Shown: in pieces, positions 1 to 5,949 of the stretch | Position numbering within the stretch: the stretch's first letter is position 1 | How the letters are laid out: each line of letters starts with the position of its first letter | NCBI GenBank assembly: GCA_051744245.1 | Contig: JBNJCV010000040.1 | Location: 1-15,177, forward strand | Length of the DNA stretch: 15,177 nt | Origin: M55B165 sp051744245 | GTDB taxonomy: Bacteria > Actinomycetota > Humimicrobiia > Humimicrobiales > Humimicrobiaceae | Direction: 5' to 3' | The notes under the pieces: generated by a model | Database searches by the model: none | The model's input: the letters and a program-made list of their open reading frames with translations, nothing else | Told to the model about the DNA's origin: nothing | Program-made: the position numbers and the translations under genes

Positions 1-59
1 TGGCCTATGGTACCGATATTTACGTGCGGTTTTGTTCTTTCAAATTTTTCTTTAGCCAT
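1..59 (-). CDS. tuf: Elongation factor Tu, N-terminal fragment (runs off the left edge)
   Basis: Only the first 19 codons are present. Reading leftwards from the ATG at 59 they give MAKEKFERTKPHVNIGTIG, the characteristic start of bacterial EF-Tu, ending just before the conserved His that leads into the GTP-binding P-loop. EF-Tu delivers aminoacyl-tRNA to the ribosome in the cytoplasm. A purine-rich GGAAAGGA lies just upstream of the ATG as a ribosome site. The tRNA-Met gene ends 41 bases upstream on the same strand, so tRNA and tuf are probably one transcript. The rest of the gene lies outside the window, so its completeness cannot be judged. Confidence 0.93.
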   Translation of the reverse strand, partial: MAKEKFERTKPHVNIGTIG

Positions 60-100
60 TTTTATAAATCCTTTCCGTCTTGGAATAATTCTTAAAATTT

Positions 101-176
101 TGGTAGCGGTGATTGGATTCGAACCAATGGCCCCACGGGTATGAACCGTGTGCTCTAACCCCTGAGCTACACCGCC
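101..176 (-). tRNA. tRNA-Met (anticodon CAT), elongator type
   Basis: The minus strand folds into a full cloverleaf of 76 bases including an encoded 3' CCA. The acceptor stem GGCGGTG pairs with CACCGCT, closing with a G-U pair. The T-arm contains GGTTCGAATCC, and the anticodon stem CACGG/CCGTG encloses the loop TTCATAC with anticodon CAT. The anticodon stem lacks the three G-C pairs of initiator tRNA, and the acceptor end pairs at position 1-72, so it is not tRNA-fMet. The body resembles elongator Met tRNAs of Gram-positive bacteria. A tRNA-Ile decoded with lysidine also carries CAT and is not fully excluded. It lies directly upstream of tuf. Confidence 0.93.
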
Positions 177-232
177 TCAAAAATTTAATACTGAATTATA
201 ATAAATATTATTTATTTTTAAAGCAAACATAA

Positions 233-261
233 ATTTTATACAAGTTAAAAAACTCTGTCAA
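233..261 (-). promoter_or_regulatory. Promoter for tRNA-Met and tuf (TTGACA-17-TAAAAT)
   Basis: On the minus strand a perfect -35 TTGACA (261 to 256) and a -10 TAAAAT (238 to 233) are separated by 17 bases. Transcription would start near 226, about 50 bases before the tRNA. A TATAAT at 200 to 195 without a good -35 is a possible second start. An AGGAGG lies just upstream of the -35 but has no convincing reading frame. Confidence 0.6.
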
Positions 262-419
262 ATTCATCCTCCTAGAAACAGTATTATAAAAAGGCGGTGG
301 GGTTACCTTATCTTAATGAATATGATTTTAAAATTTTCTGCATTAAAATTACAACAAGGCTTAACTTATTTCAGCCCCGTACCATACCAATCAACCTTTA
401 TTTTTATTGGTGTTTTTCC

Positions 420-818
420 CTACAGCCATTCAATAGTTATTTCTCGCTTTAGTTGTTTTAATTCCTTATCTCCGGTAATAAGGGGTGCATCATAAATATG
501 AGAAGTAGCAGCAGCAATGCAATCTGCAAAAGCTAATGCATTAAAAGTTTTGTAGTCGCAAGCTTTCCTTATTAATTTTAGATCTGAATATATTATTTTC
601 ACCGGAAAACTCATAAAATTATTTTCAAATTCATCAGCTTTATCATAACCTTGTTCCCTTAGAATTATATAGTAAACCTCGCCCCAATTTATAATATTCA
701 TTAACAGCTCTGTGCCTTGTAGGGCAGTTTCTTCAAAAAGGTCAATTACCTGCATATATCCTTTATCTTTTTCGAGGTAAGCTATAAGTGCATAGGAATC
801 CAAGACATATTTCCTCAT
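420..818 (-). CDS. vapC: VapC-type PIN-domain ribonuclease toxin
   Basis: This is a 132-residue PIN-domain protein, the usual VapC length. The four acidic residues of the Mg-dependent nuclease site are visible: D7 in YVLDSYALIAYLE, E47 in NWGEVYY, D99 in LAFADC and D117 in LITGDKEL. VapC toxins cleave tRNA or rRNA in the cytoplasm and are held inactive by a co-expressed VapB antitoxin. The ATG at 818 overlaps the TGA of the upstream antitoxin frame as ATGA, the standard coupled arrangement, and AAAGGAGC just upstream serves as ribosome site. The toxin reading frame is intact although the antitoxin gene is frameshifted. The RNA target cannot be inferred from sequence. Confidence 0.85.
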   Translation of the reverse strand: MRKYVLDSYALIAYLEKDKGYMQVIDLFEETALQGTELLMNIINWGEVYYIILREQGYDKADEFENNFMSFPVKIIYSDLKLIRKACDYKTFNALAFADCIAAATSHIYDAPLITGDKELKQLKREITIEWL

Positions 819-1046
819 AAATATTGCTCCTTTTTTCTATCAGCAATCAGAGTTTTAAGCAATTTACCATTTTTAGGAAAGCTGCCAGCAACTTTTTCAA
901 AAAACTCCCTATTAATAGGGGGTAAGAATAATTTTTGAACCCTGGACTTCAATTTTAAACCTGGAACCTTTGTGGATATCCAATTGTTTCCGGATTTTCA
1001 CAGGGAGAACTACCTGTCCCTTACTTGACACTTTTAAACATTTCAT
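815..1046 (-). pseudogene. vapB: VapB/AbrB-type antitoxin gene with a one-base frameshift
   Basis: From the ATG at 1046 (GGAG ribosome site upstream) the frame reads an AbrB/MazE swapped-hairpin domain: MKCLKVSSKGQVVLPVKIRK, then QLDIHKGSRFKIEVQGSKIILTP. It then stops at a TAA at 914-912 after 44 residues. The break is at a run of five C on the coding strand (918-922). With four C the frame continues as INREFFEKVAGSFPKNGK, followed by a Lys-rich tail ending in EQYL, and stops at 817-815 overlapping the vapC start. The restored protein of about 76 residues has normal antitoxin length, with the DNA-binding half first and the toxin-binding half second. So either the gene is broken, or the base is an assembly error, or the ribosome slips here. 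The 44-residue product would bind DNA but lack the toxin-neutralising tail. Confidence 0.75.
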
Positions 1047-1066
1047 ATTTATTACTCCAATAATTT

Positions 1067-1093
1067 TTACAATATTTAAACTGCTTACAATAT
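1067..1093. repeat. Direct repeat TTACAATAT in the vapBC leader
   Basis: TTACAATAT occurs at 1067-1075 and again at 1085-1093, 18 bases apart, just upstream of the vapB ribosome site. Such repeats are candidate operators for VapB autoregulation, but the region is AT-rich and chance is possible. Confidence 0.3.
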
Positions 1094-1331
1094 ATCATAC
1101 TTTATAAATAAAACTTACTTCTAATAATAGTCTTACTAAAAATAATAATAAGCACAAAAATAGAAATTTTACTGGTTGGCCTGGCCTAAAATAAAATATT
1201 TTTCAAAATTTCGGCGCCATTGTTCTAAAATTAAAAATGCCTTAGGATATAATTTAAAGTATCAGAAAAAAGATTACCTATCTGTAATTTTTTAATAGTA
1301 ACCATCCGTTTATATTTCGAGGAGGAACGAA

Positions 1332-1856
1332 ATGAAAAAACAAATTGGAATCCATGAAAGACTTTACCCCAACCCGGTGGTCCTGGTAACTTCTTCTTAT
1401 CAAGGTGAAGATAATATAATAACCCTGGCATGGGCCGGAACCGTATGCAGCAACCCACCCCTTATATCTATTTCCATCAGGCCTCCCCGCCACTCCCATG
1501 CATTAATAAAAAAATCATCCGAATTTGTTATAAATATTCCGGACAAAAGCCAGGCAAGCATCTGCCAGTATTGCGGAACAAAATCAGGAAAGGACGTTGA
1601 TAAATTCAAGGAATTAAATCTTTCCAAAGCCAAACCCAACCACACCAATACTCCGTTAATAGCAGAATGCCCCATTAATATTGAATGCAGGGTCAAGGAT
1701 ATAATTAGCCTGGGAACCCATGATCTCTTTATAGGGGAGGTACTGGGGATAAGCAGCAACCCGGATCTGGTATATGAGGACGGAGACATTGATTACGAAA
1801 AGCTGAATACCCTAACCTATTTAATGGGAAAATATTACAGTATAAAACCAGTATAG
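1332..1856 (+). CDS. Flavin reductase-like domain protein (flavoredoxin type)
   Basis: This 174-residue protein matches the flavin reductase-like FMN-binding fold. It begins ERLYPNPVVLVTSSYQGEDN and continues IITLAWAGTVCSNPPLISIS, with RPPRHSHALIKKSSEFVINI afterwards. The NIITLAW and CSNPPLISISIRP segments are the usual FMN-contacting parts. Members bind FMN and either reduce free flavin with NAD(P)H or pass electrons between anaerobic redox partners; the substrate here cannot be told. A very strong ribosome site GAGGAGG (1319-1325) lies six bases before the ATG. It is the first gene of a rightward group with the small zinc-ribbon genes and the UbiA-like gene. The 285 bases before it hold only the vapBC leader and a TATAAT at 1248-1253 without a clear -35. 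Confidence 0.85.
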   Translation: MKKQIGIHERLYPNPVVLVTSSYQGEDNIITLAWAGTVCSNPPLISISIRPPRHSHALIKKSSEFVINIPDKSQASICQYCGTKSGKDVDKFKELNLSKAKPNHTNTPLIAECPINIECRVKDIISLGTHDLFIGEVLGISSNPDLVYEDGDIDYEKLNTLTYLMGKYYSIKPV

Positions 1857-1927
1857 AAAATTTTTCTTAATTTTTTCCCTATTTTAAAAACAGGGGCATT
1901 AAAGTAAAATAAATACTGGTGAAAAGA

Positions 1928-2170
1928 ATGGAAAGAGAACAAGAAATATATTGCCCCAACTGCTCAAGAAGAATAAAATACAATATTGATAGCTGTCCAT
2001 ATTGTGAGGCAAAAATAGAAGATGTTTCCAAAGAAAGACTTCCTAAAGCCAGTTATCCCCATAGGGATGAGATACCCTATCACAATAAAAAATTCAGGGT
2101 TTGGCTTTCAATTTCCATTTTCATTGTTATCGGGATCATTGTTGCTGTCTTTTTATTATTTTTCAGATAG
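1928..2170 (+). CDS. Small zinc-ribbon protein with C-terminal membrane helix
   Basis: This is an 80-residue protein not assigned to a named family. Four cysteines in two CxxC knuckles (C9, C12, C23, C26; YCPNCSRRIKYNIDSCPYC) form a compact zinc ribbon. A charged linker follows, then a single hydrophobic helix at about residues 59-79 ending in FFR. It is probably anchored in the membrane with the ribbon in the cytoplasm. I chose the ATG at 1928 because GGTGA precedes it. A GTG three codons earlier (1919) is in frame but lacks a ribosome site. The next frame starts two bases after its stop. Confidence 0.6.
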   Translation: MEREQEIYCPNCSRRIKYNIDSCPYCEAKIEDVSKERLPKASYPHRDEIPYHNKKFRVWLSISIFIVIGIIVAVFLLFFR

Positions 2171-2172
2171 AG

Positions 2173-2357
2173 ATGAATAAAAGAGAAAAAATCTTGTCCA
2201 CCCCAAAAACGGTGGAAAAATTGGAAAAGGTTTTATTGTTTGCGCATATTGCGGAGCAACCCTGGATGAGATATCAGAAAAAATTCAAAAAATCCTGCAC
2301 AAAAAAGATAAAGATAAGAAAAGCAGAAAGCCCACTAGCATTTTCTATTTACATTAA
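2173..2357 (+). pseudogene. Remnant or frameshifted small zinc-ribbon gene
   Basis: An ATG at 2173, two bases after the previous stop, opens MNKREKI but then runs in a frame without recognisable features. Another frame, open from 2181 to its stop at 2355-2357, has no ATG, GTG or TTG near its beginning. It reads a typical ribbon half, GGKIGKGFIVCAYCGATLDE, followed by a Lys-rich tail. In a third frame TGTCCA gives the Cys-Pro that a first knuckle would need. The pieces fit an original protein with two CxxC pairs, broken by shifts within A- and C-rich runs at about 2185-2210. It could instead be unexpressed decay of a duplicated neighbour. Confidence 0.35.
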
Positions 2358-2442
2358 AATCTAGAAATATTCTTTTCTGACCAAATATTGGGTTTATAAA
2401 CTCAGCCATACAACTATAATAATAGGTAAGGGGGGAATAGAA

Positions 2443-2682
2443 ATGGAAGAAAACATTAATCAATACATGCTAAACTGCCTGAAATGCAATAAATTGTTGG
2501 CAAATTATGTACTAAAAGAGAACTTTTTTGTCCCGGTGCAAGAAGACAGAAACAGGATAAAGCTTGCCAGTGATGGAACACCTTATATAATCTGTAAGTT
2601 CTGTGGGGCAAAAAATGTTATCGAAAAAGATGAAAGCACAAACAAGGAGTATGTAAGTAGGATTTTAGAAGACACTGCATAA
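2443..2682 (+). CDS. Small hypothetical CxxC...CxxC zinc-ribbon protein
   Basis: This 79-residue soluble protein has a split zinc site, C12/C15 (NCLKCNK) and C51/C54 (ICKFCGAKN), separated by 35 residues. The second knuckle, CKFCGAKN, is the usual short ribbon turn. AAGGGGGGAA about seven bases before the ATG is a good ribosome site and supports expression. It has no signal peptide and no membrane segment. It is one of three small ribbon genes in a row, and I do not recognise the family. Such proteins often bind nucleic acid or act as scaffold subunits, but nothing here tells which. Confidence 0.6.
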   Translation: MEENINQYMLNCLKCNKLLANYVLKENFFVPVQEDRNRIKLASDGTPYIICKFCGAKNVIEKDESTNKEYVSRILEDTA

Positions 2683-2723
2683 AAGCTTAAATTTTTTTAG
2701 GTTCTATATTAATATTCTTAATT

Positions 2724-3644
2724 ATGAAATTAAGCCAAAAAATCCTTTTATGGGTAAAAGCCTTAAGGGCGCCTTTTTTCTCTGCAACTATAATGTCTGC
2801 AGTTATAGCATCACTTATAGCTTACAAAGATGGGCACTTCAGCTGGCTTTACCTTATCTCTTCAATGGCCATTATTGCCGCAGCAAATGGAGGAATTAAT
2901 CTGACAAATGACTACTTTGACCTAAAAACTGATAACATAAATAGATATTATACCCCCTTATCTGGGGGAAGCAGGGTAATACAGGAGGGCTTAATAAAAC
3001 ATAGAAAGGTGCTCGCAGGAGCCATAGCTTGTTTCCTTGTAGCTATTGTCATAGGGTTATTTTTTGTCATAAGGGTGGACATAAATCTTCTATGGTTTGG
3101 CCTGGGGGGAATTGTCCTGGGATATTTTTATACTGCCCCTCCTTTTAAATTTGTATACAGGGGTATTGGCGAAATAATGGTTTTTTTACTGGTTGGGCCC
3201 CTATCTGTCTGCGGAACTTACTACCTTTTTACCCAAAGCTTTAGCTTGGAAGCCTTGCTTCTGTCCCTCCCTTATGGCATAAGCACTGCAAATATATTAT
3301 TTATAAATGAATTTCCGGATTATGGGGCAGACAGAAAAGCAGGCAAAAAGCAGCTGGTGGTAATGCTGGGAAGGAAAAAATCGAGACATCTATATTTCAT
3401 GTTAATATCAGCAACCTACCTGGCCATAATTATTCCGGTGCTTCTTAGGCTAATATCGCCGTTTCTGCTGGTAACCCTATTGAGCGTTCCTATTGCTACA
3501 AAAGCTATTATTGTAACTTACCAGCACTACAATGATGAGAAAAAGATACTTCCTGCCCAGGCAAACACCATTATATTAACCCTGGCCCTTGGTATCCTTA
3601 TTTGTATAGGGATAGCCCTGGAGAAATTTTTTCATCTTTTGTAG
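2724..3644 (+). CDS. UbiA-superfamily prenyltransferase, MenA-like
   Basis: This 306-residue integral membrane protein is rich in hydrophobic helices. Both Mg/diphosphate-binding Asp motifs of UbiA enzymes are present. The first is N59-LTNDYFDLKTD-70, with the NDYFD pattern of the MenA branch. The second is N195-EFPDYGADRKAGKKQL, with D199 and D203. The family transfers a polyprenyl chain from its diphosphate to an aromatic acceptor in the membrane. The MenA branch prenylates 1,4-dihydroxy-2-naphthoate in menaquinone synthesis. The convergent neighbour is a UbiE/MenG-type methyltransferase, the following step of that pathway, which supports a quinone role. No ribosome site precedes the ATG; TATATT at 2705-2710 would start a transcript only about seven bases before it. 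Confidence 0.82.
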   Translation: MKLSQKILLWVKALRAPFFSATIMSAVIASLIAYKDGHFSWLYLISSMAIIAAANGGINLTNDYFDLKTDNINRYYTPLSGGSRVIQEGLIKHRKVLAGAIACFLVAIVIGLFFVIRVDINLLWFGLGGIVLGYFYTAPPFKFVYRGIGEIMVFLLVGPLSVCGTYYLFTQSFSLEALLLSLPYGISTANILFINEFPDYGADRKAGKKQLVVMLGRKKSRHLYFMLISATYLAIIIPVLLRLISPFLLVTLLSVPIATKAIIVTYQHYNDEKKILPAQANTIILTLALGILICIGIALEKFFHLL

Positions 3645-4318
3645 CCTGCATAAATATTACAGATACCAAAATTCAGCTTCAAAACACTAACATCTTTCCA
3701 TCCCGATTCTGACATCAGGCCAATAAATTTTTCAGGCACGGGAAAACTCCTTATGCTTTCTGCCAGGTACCTGTAGGCCTTCCTTTTCCCGGTAATCAAT
3801 CCCCCTAGATTTACCAATACAAAATTCAGGTAAAAATTATAAAAAAGGGAAATCCCCTTATTTTCCGGTATTCCAAACTCCATGCAAACTATTTTGCCCC
3901 CGGATTTGGTAACCCTGTAAAACTCTCCTAAAGCTTTCTTTCTATCAGTTATGTTCCTGATGCCAAAAACTATAGTTACTGCATCAAAATATTCATCACC
4001 AAACCCAAGTTTGGTTGCATCTGCATACTGGAATAAGAGATTTCTGCCAAATTTTTTATACTTATCCCTGGCAATAGCCAGCATTTCTTTTGAAAAATCT
4101 ATCCCGTAAACCTTGCAATGTTCATTACCCTGCCATACGCCAAAAGTTGAATTTCCAGTTCCGCAACATGCATCCAGTATTTTTCTATCCCCACAATCTA
4201 TAAACTCTCTAAACTTTTTACGCCAATAAAATTCTAGCCCAAGGCTTATAGTTAAGTTTGTAAGGTCATATTTTTTTGATATAAGGCCAAAAATGGCCTT
4301 GGTTTCTTTGCTGTCCAT
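3632..4318 (-). CDS. ubiE: UbiE/MenG-type quinone methyltransferase
   Basis: This is a class I SAM-dependent methyltransferase of the UbiE/COQ5 family. The SAM motif I is ILDACCGTGNS, followed by the acidic ribose-binding Asp in VYGIDFSKEML. The family-specific stretch VTIVFGIRNITDRKKALGEF, continuing YRVTKSGGKIVCMEFGIP, is also present. The family methylates demethylmenaquinone or a ubiquinone precursor at the membrane surface. I chose the ATG at 4318, giving 228 residues. The N-terminus MDSKETKAIFGLISKKYD then matches family starts, and a TATAAT at 4349-4344 lies between it and the upstream in-frame ATG at 4357, which has no ribosome site. The gene overlaps the end of the prenyltransferase by 13 bases tail to tail. 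Confidence 0.83.
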   Translation of the reverse strand: MDSKETKAIFGLISKKYDLTNLTISLGLEFYWRKKFREFIDCGDRKILDACCGTGNSTFGVWQGNEHCKVYGIDFSKEMLAIARDKYKKFGRNLLFQYADATKLGFGDEYFDAVTIVFGIRNITDRKKALGEFYRVTKSGGKIVCMEFGIPENKGISLFYNFYLNFVLVNLGGLITGKRKAYRYLAESIRSFPVPEKFIGLMSESGWKDVSVLKLNFGICNIYAGYKR

Positions 4319-4420
4319 CTTCTCTTCATAGGTTAAAATAAATATTATATTAGGCATATTTAGGAAAGTATTGCCTAAAATTATATCAACTATTATTTTC
4401 TAAAACCATGAACCGCTAGA

Positions 4421-4435
4421 CGGATCCGGGTACCC
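4421..4435. repeat. Two linked GC-rich palindromes CGGATCCG and GGGTACCC
   Basis: CGGATCCG (4421-4428) and GGGTACCC (4428-4435) are two perfect 8-base palindromes sharing one G, in an otherwise AT-rich spacer. They lie between the methyltransferase start and the tRNA genes. They may be a processing hairpin or binding site at the end of the tRNA transcript. No T-run follows. Confidence 0.3.
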
Positions 4436-4449
4436 ATTATTATGTATAA

Positions 4450-4575
4450 AAGAAGATAAGTTCTCTGGAATCAAAGATACTAGCAATTGCAGATGTGATA
4501 AAGTCAATACCTTCCCTTAGACCCTATAGAGCGGCATTGGGGATGGAAGAAGATAACTTCCGGTTTCCAGAATAA
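4450..4575 (+). pseudogene. Possible C-terminal remnant of an unknown protein gene next to tRNA-Thr
   Basis: Between the stop at 4447 and the TAA at 4573-4575 one frame reads 41 residues of quite protein-like sequence: SLESKILAIADVIKSIPSLR, continuing PYRAALGMEEDNFRFPE. It has mixed helical composition and normal codons, but no ATG start and no ribosome site; a GTG at 4495 is the only candidate. The frame ends one base before the 3' CCA end of tRNA-Thr(GGT). I do not recognise the parent protein. It may be the tail of a gene lost by rearrangement, or simply a chance frame. Confidence 0.25.
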
Positions 4576-4576
4576 A

Positions 4577-4652
4577 TGGAGCCCGGAACCGGACTTGAAC
4601 CGGTGGCCTTTTCCTTACCATGGAAATGCTCTACCAGCTGAGCTATCCGGGC
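4577..4652 (-). tRNA. tRNA-Thr (anticodon GGT)
   Basis: The minus strand gives a 76-base cloverleaf with encoded CCA. The acceptor stem is GCCCGGA/TCCGGGC with discriminator T, the anticodon stem TTTCC/GGAAA encloses ATGGTAA (anticodon GGT), and the T-arm is CCGGTTCAAGTCCGG. It is last in a three-tRNA transcript, ten bases after tRNA-Tyr. Confidence 0.95.
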
Positions 4653-4662
4653 ATAAATCAGA

Positions 4663-4748
4663 TGGTGGAGGAGAGAGGATTCGAACCTCTGTAGGCATAC
4701 GCCGGCAGATTTACAGTCTGCTCCCTTTAACCACTCGGGCACTCCTCC
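4663..4748 (-). tRNA. tRNA-Tyr (anticodon GTA)
   Basis: This is a class II tRNA of 86 bases with a long variable arm, encoded CCA and acceptor stem GGAGGAG/CTCCTCC. The anticodon stem GCAGA/TCTGC encloses CTGTAAA (anticodon GTA), and the T-arm is AGAGGTTCGAATCCTCT. It is the middle gene of the Thr-Tyr-Thr cluster. Confidence 0.95.
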
Positions 4749-4753
4749 TTACA

Positions 4754-4829
4754 TGGAGCCGGCGATCCGATTTGAACGGACAACCTGCTGATTACAAATC
4801 AGCTGCTCTGCCAATTGAGCTACACCGGC
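4754..4829 (-). tRNA. tRNA-Thr (anticodon TGT)
   Basis: The minus strand folds into a 76-base cloverleaf with encoded CCA. The acceptor stem is GCCGGTG/CGCCGGC with one G-U pair, the anticodon stem GCTGA/TCAGC encloses TTTGTAA (anticodon TGT), and the T-arm is TCCGTTCAAATCGGA. It is first in the transcript, close behind a consensus promoter. Confidence 0.95.
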
Positions 4830-4846
4830 AAATTGTTTGCCAACAT

Positions 4847-4875
4847 ATTATCTAAATATGACCCCAATATGTCAA
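4847..4875 (-). promoter_or_regulatory. Promoter of the Thr-Tyr-Thr tRNA operon (TTGACA-17-GATAAT)
   Basis: The minus strand carries a consensus -35 TTGACA (4875-4870) and a -10 GATAAT (4852-4847) with the ideal 17-base spacer. The start would be near 4840, some ten bases before tRNA-Thr(TGT). It is one of the best promoters in the window. Confidence 0.75.
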
Positions 4876-4919
4876 GGAGTTACGCTTCAATAGGCAGACA
4901 CAACTATTGTATATAAATA

Positions 4920-5849
4920 TTATAAATTATCAATAGCTAATTTAATAGCCCCGTGCACAGGCTCCTGCTTGGAAACTACAAAGTTAATATTCTTATATTT
5001 TGATTTGAGGTCTTCTGTTATTATATTTTTAAAGAACTCTTCACACTTAAAATTTCCGCCCACTAGCACCAGGTCAAAATCTTTTTTGCCTATTCCCAGT
5101 TTCTTTATTACGGTTGTGGCTGTAATTATAGCTTCATCTGCCTCTTCATGAAGAATTTTCTGGCTGACTCTGTCACCTTTCTGTGCAGCAGCACATACAA
5201 TTTTAGAAAGCGAGCCAATCCTATCCTTGGAAAATGGCTGCTGATAAGTCCATTGGACTAGTTCATCAAAACTATCCAGGTTTAGCTTTTCAATTACCAT
5301 GTTGTAAAGCAAAGTCTTATCTCCCCTGCCATCATAACTTCTTGCCACTGCCCTCAGCGCTTTTAGACCAATGCTGTATCCGCTTCCCTCATCTGCTAGA
5401 ATATAATCCCAGCCATTAGCTTTAGCCTGCATGCCGTCCTCATTTACCCCTATGCAGTTAGAGCCAGTACCCGCGATCAGGATTAACTTATTTTCCTTAT
5501 CACTTCCTGCTGCCAGGCCCACCCTAGTATCATTAAAAATACGTACTTTATCCTTATTAAGGTAACTGCTTAATCTATCATTAAAAACAATCTTTTTATA
5601 ATATTTCCCCTCTTCTTCGGTATTGTAGCCTGCAAAGCCAAAGCATGAGCTTATAAACCGGACATTTTCCCCCATAGTTTCAATACAAGAAAAAACTGCA
5701 TCATTTAAGTTTTTGGTTGCTTTCTTTAGCCCCACACTATGGTAATTGCTTGAAGCAGTCTCTTTCTGGGCTAAAGTATTTCCCTTAGTGCCTGTAATTC
5801 TTGCAATAGTCTTGGTTCCTCCCCCATCTACTCCTAATATATAGTCCAT
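4920..5849 (-). CDS. N-acetylglucosamine kinase-like protein (BadF/BadG/BcrA/BcrD ATPase family)
   Basis: This 309-residue protein has the actin-like ASKHA kinase fold. Phosphate-1 motif GVDGGGTKT is at residues 6-14, a candidate catalytic Asp at D107 in IFNDTRVGLAAG, phosphate-2 LIAGTGSNC at about 124-132, and adenosine motif VLVGGNF near the C-terminus. GWDYILADEGSGYSIGLKAL is typical of the N-acetylglucosamine kinase branch. The branch lacks the CxxC iron-sulfur site of dehydratase activators, and I see none here. The likely role is phosphorylation of N-acetylglucosamine or a related amino sugar released from cell wall or chitin. GAAGG lies about eight bases before the ATG. It stands alone and is divergent from the DUF2905 operon, with a palindrome between them. 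Confidence 0.8.
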   Translation of the reverse strand: MDYILGVDGGGTKTIARITGTKGNTLAQKETASSNYHSVGLKKATKNLNDAVFSCIETMGENVRFISSCFGFAGYNTEEEGKYYKKIVFNDRLSSYLNKDKVRIFNDTRVGLAAGSDKENKLILIAGTGSNCIGVNEDGMQAKANGWDYILADEGSGYSIGLKALRAVARSYDGRGDKTLLYNMVIEKLNLDSFDELVQWTYQQPFSKDRIGSLSKIVCAAAQKGDRVSQKILHEEADEAIITATTVIKKLGIGKKDFDLVLVGGNFKCEEFFKNIITEDLKSKYKNINFVVSKQEPVHGAIKLAIDNL

Positions 5850-5896
5850 TGCCTGCCTTCTGTTTAATTTACATTATAAGAATAATAACTAATTTT

Positions 5897-5912
5897 ACTG
5901 TTGTTGAACAGT
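5897..5912. promoter_or_regulatory. Candidate operator: inverted repeat ACTGTT-4-AACAGT
   Basis: A perfect 6-base inverted repeat with a GTTG spacer lies midway between the kinase gene and the divergent DUF2905 operon. It sits upstream of the TATAAT at 5935, so a dimeric regulator there could act on both genes. No regulator gene is adjacent. Confidence 0.35.
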
Positions 5913-5934
5913 TTTTAAAATATCCTTATTTTAA

Positions 5935-5940
5935 TATAAT
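5935..5940 (+). promoter_or_regulatory. -10 box TATAAT of the DUF2905-amrB-amrA operon, probably leaderless
   Basis: A perfect TATAAT ends nine bases before the ATG at 5950, placing the transcript start at about 5947. No ribosome site is present. The -35 is poor (T-rich, about 5912-5917). Confidence 0.45.
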
Positions 5941-5949
5941 AGTAGTAAT

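Noticed and set aside
293..307. GGCGGTGGGGTTACC on the plus strand resembling the tRNA-Met 5' end with a deletion
   Set aside because: It is too short and on the opposite strand; no cloverleaf forms, so chance is more likely.
1919..1927. GTG start for the first zinc-ribbon gene
   Set aside because: There is no ribosome site upstream; the ATG at 1928 is better placed.
4421..4435. Resemblance to a cloning polylinker (BamHI next to KpnI sites)
   Set aside because: The flanking sequence is ordinary AT-rich chromosome, and the order of bases around the sites does not match a known polylinker exactly.
4545..4561. Hairpin GGAAG-7-CTTCC after tRNA-Thr(GGT) as terminator
   Set aside because: The stem is only five pairs and no T-run follows on the minus strand.
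4524..4742. Leftward 72-residue reading frame beginning MPEWLKGADCKSAG
   Set aside because: It is the translation of the tRNA-Tyr and tRNA-Thr genes, a well-known false ORF over tRNA sequence.
4595..4855. Rightward 86-residue frame across the tRNA cluster
   Set aside because: It lies antisense to three tRNA genes and has no independent sign of coding.
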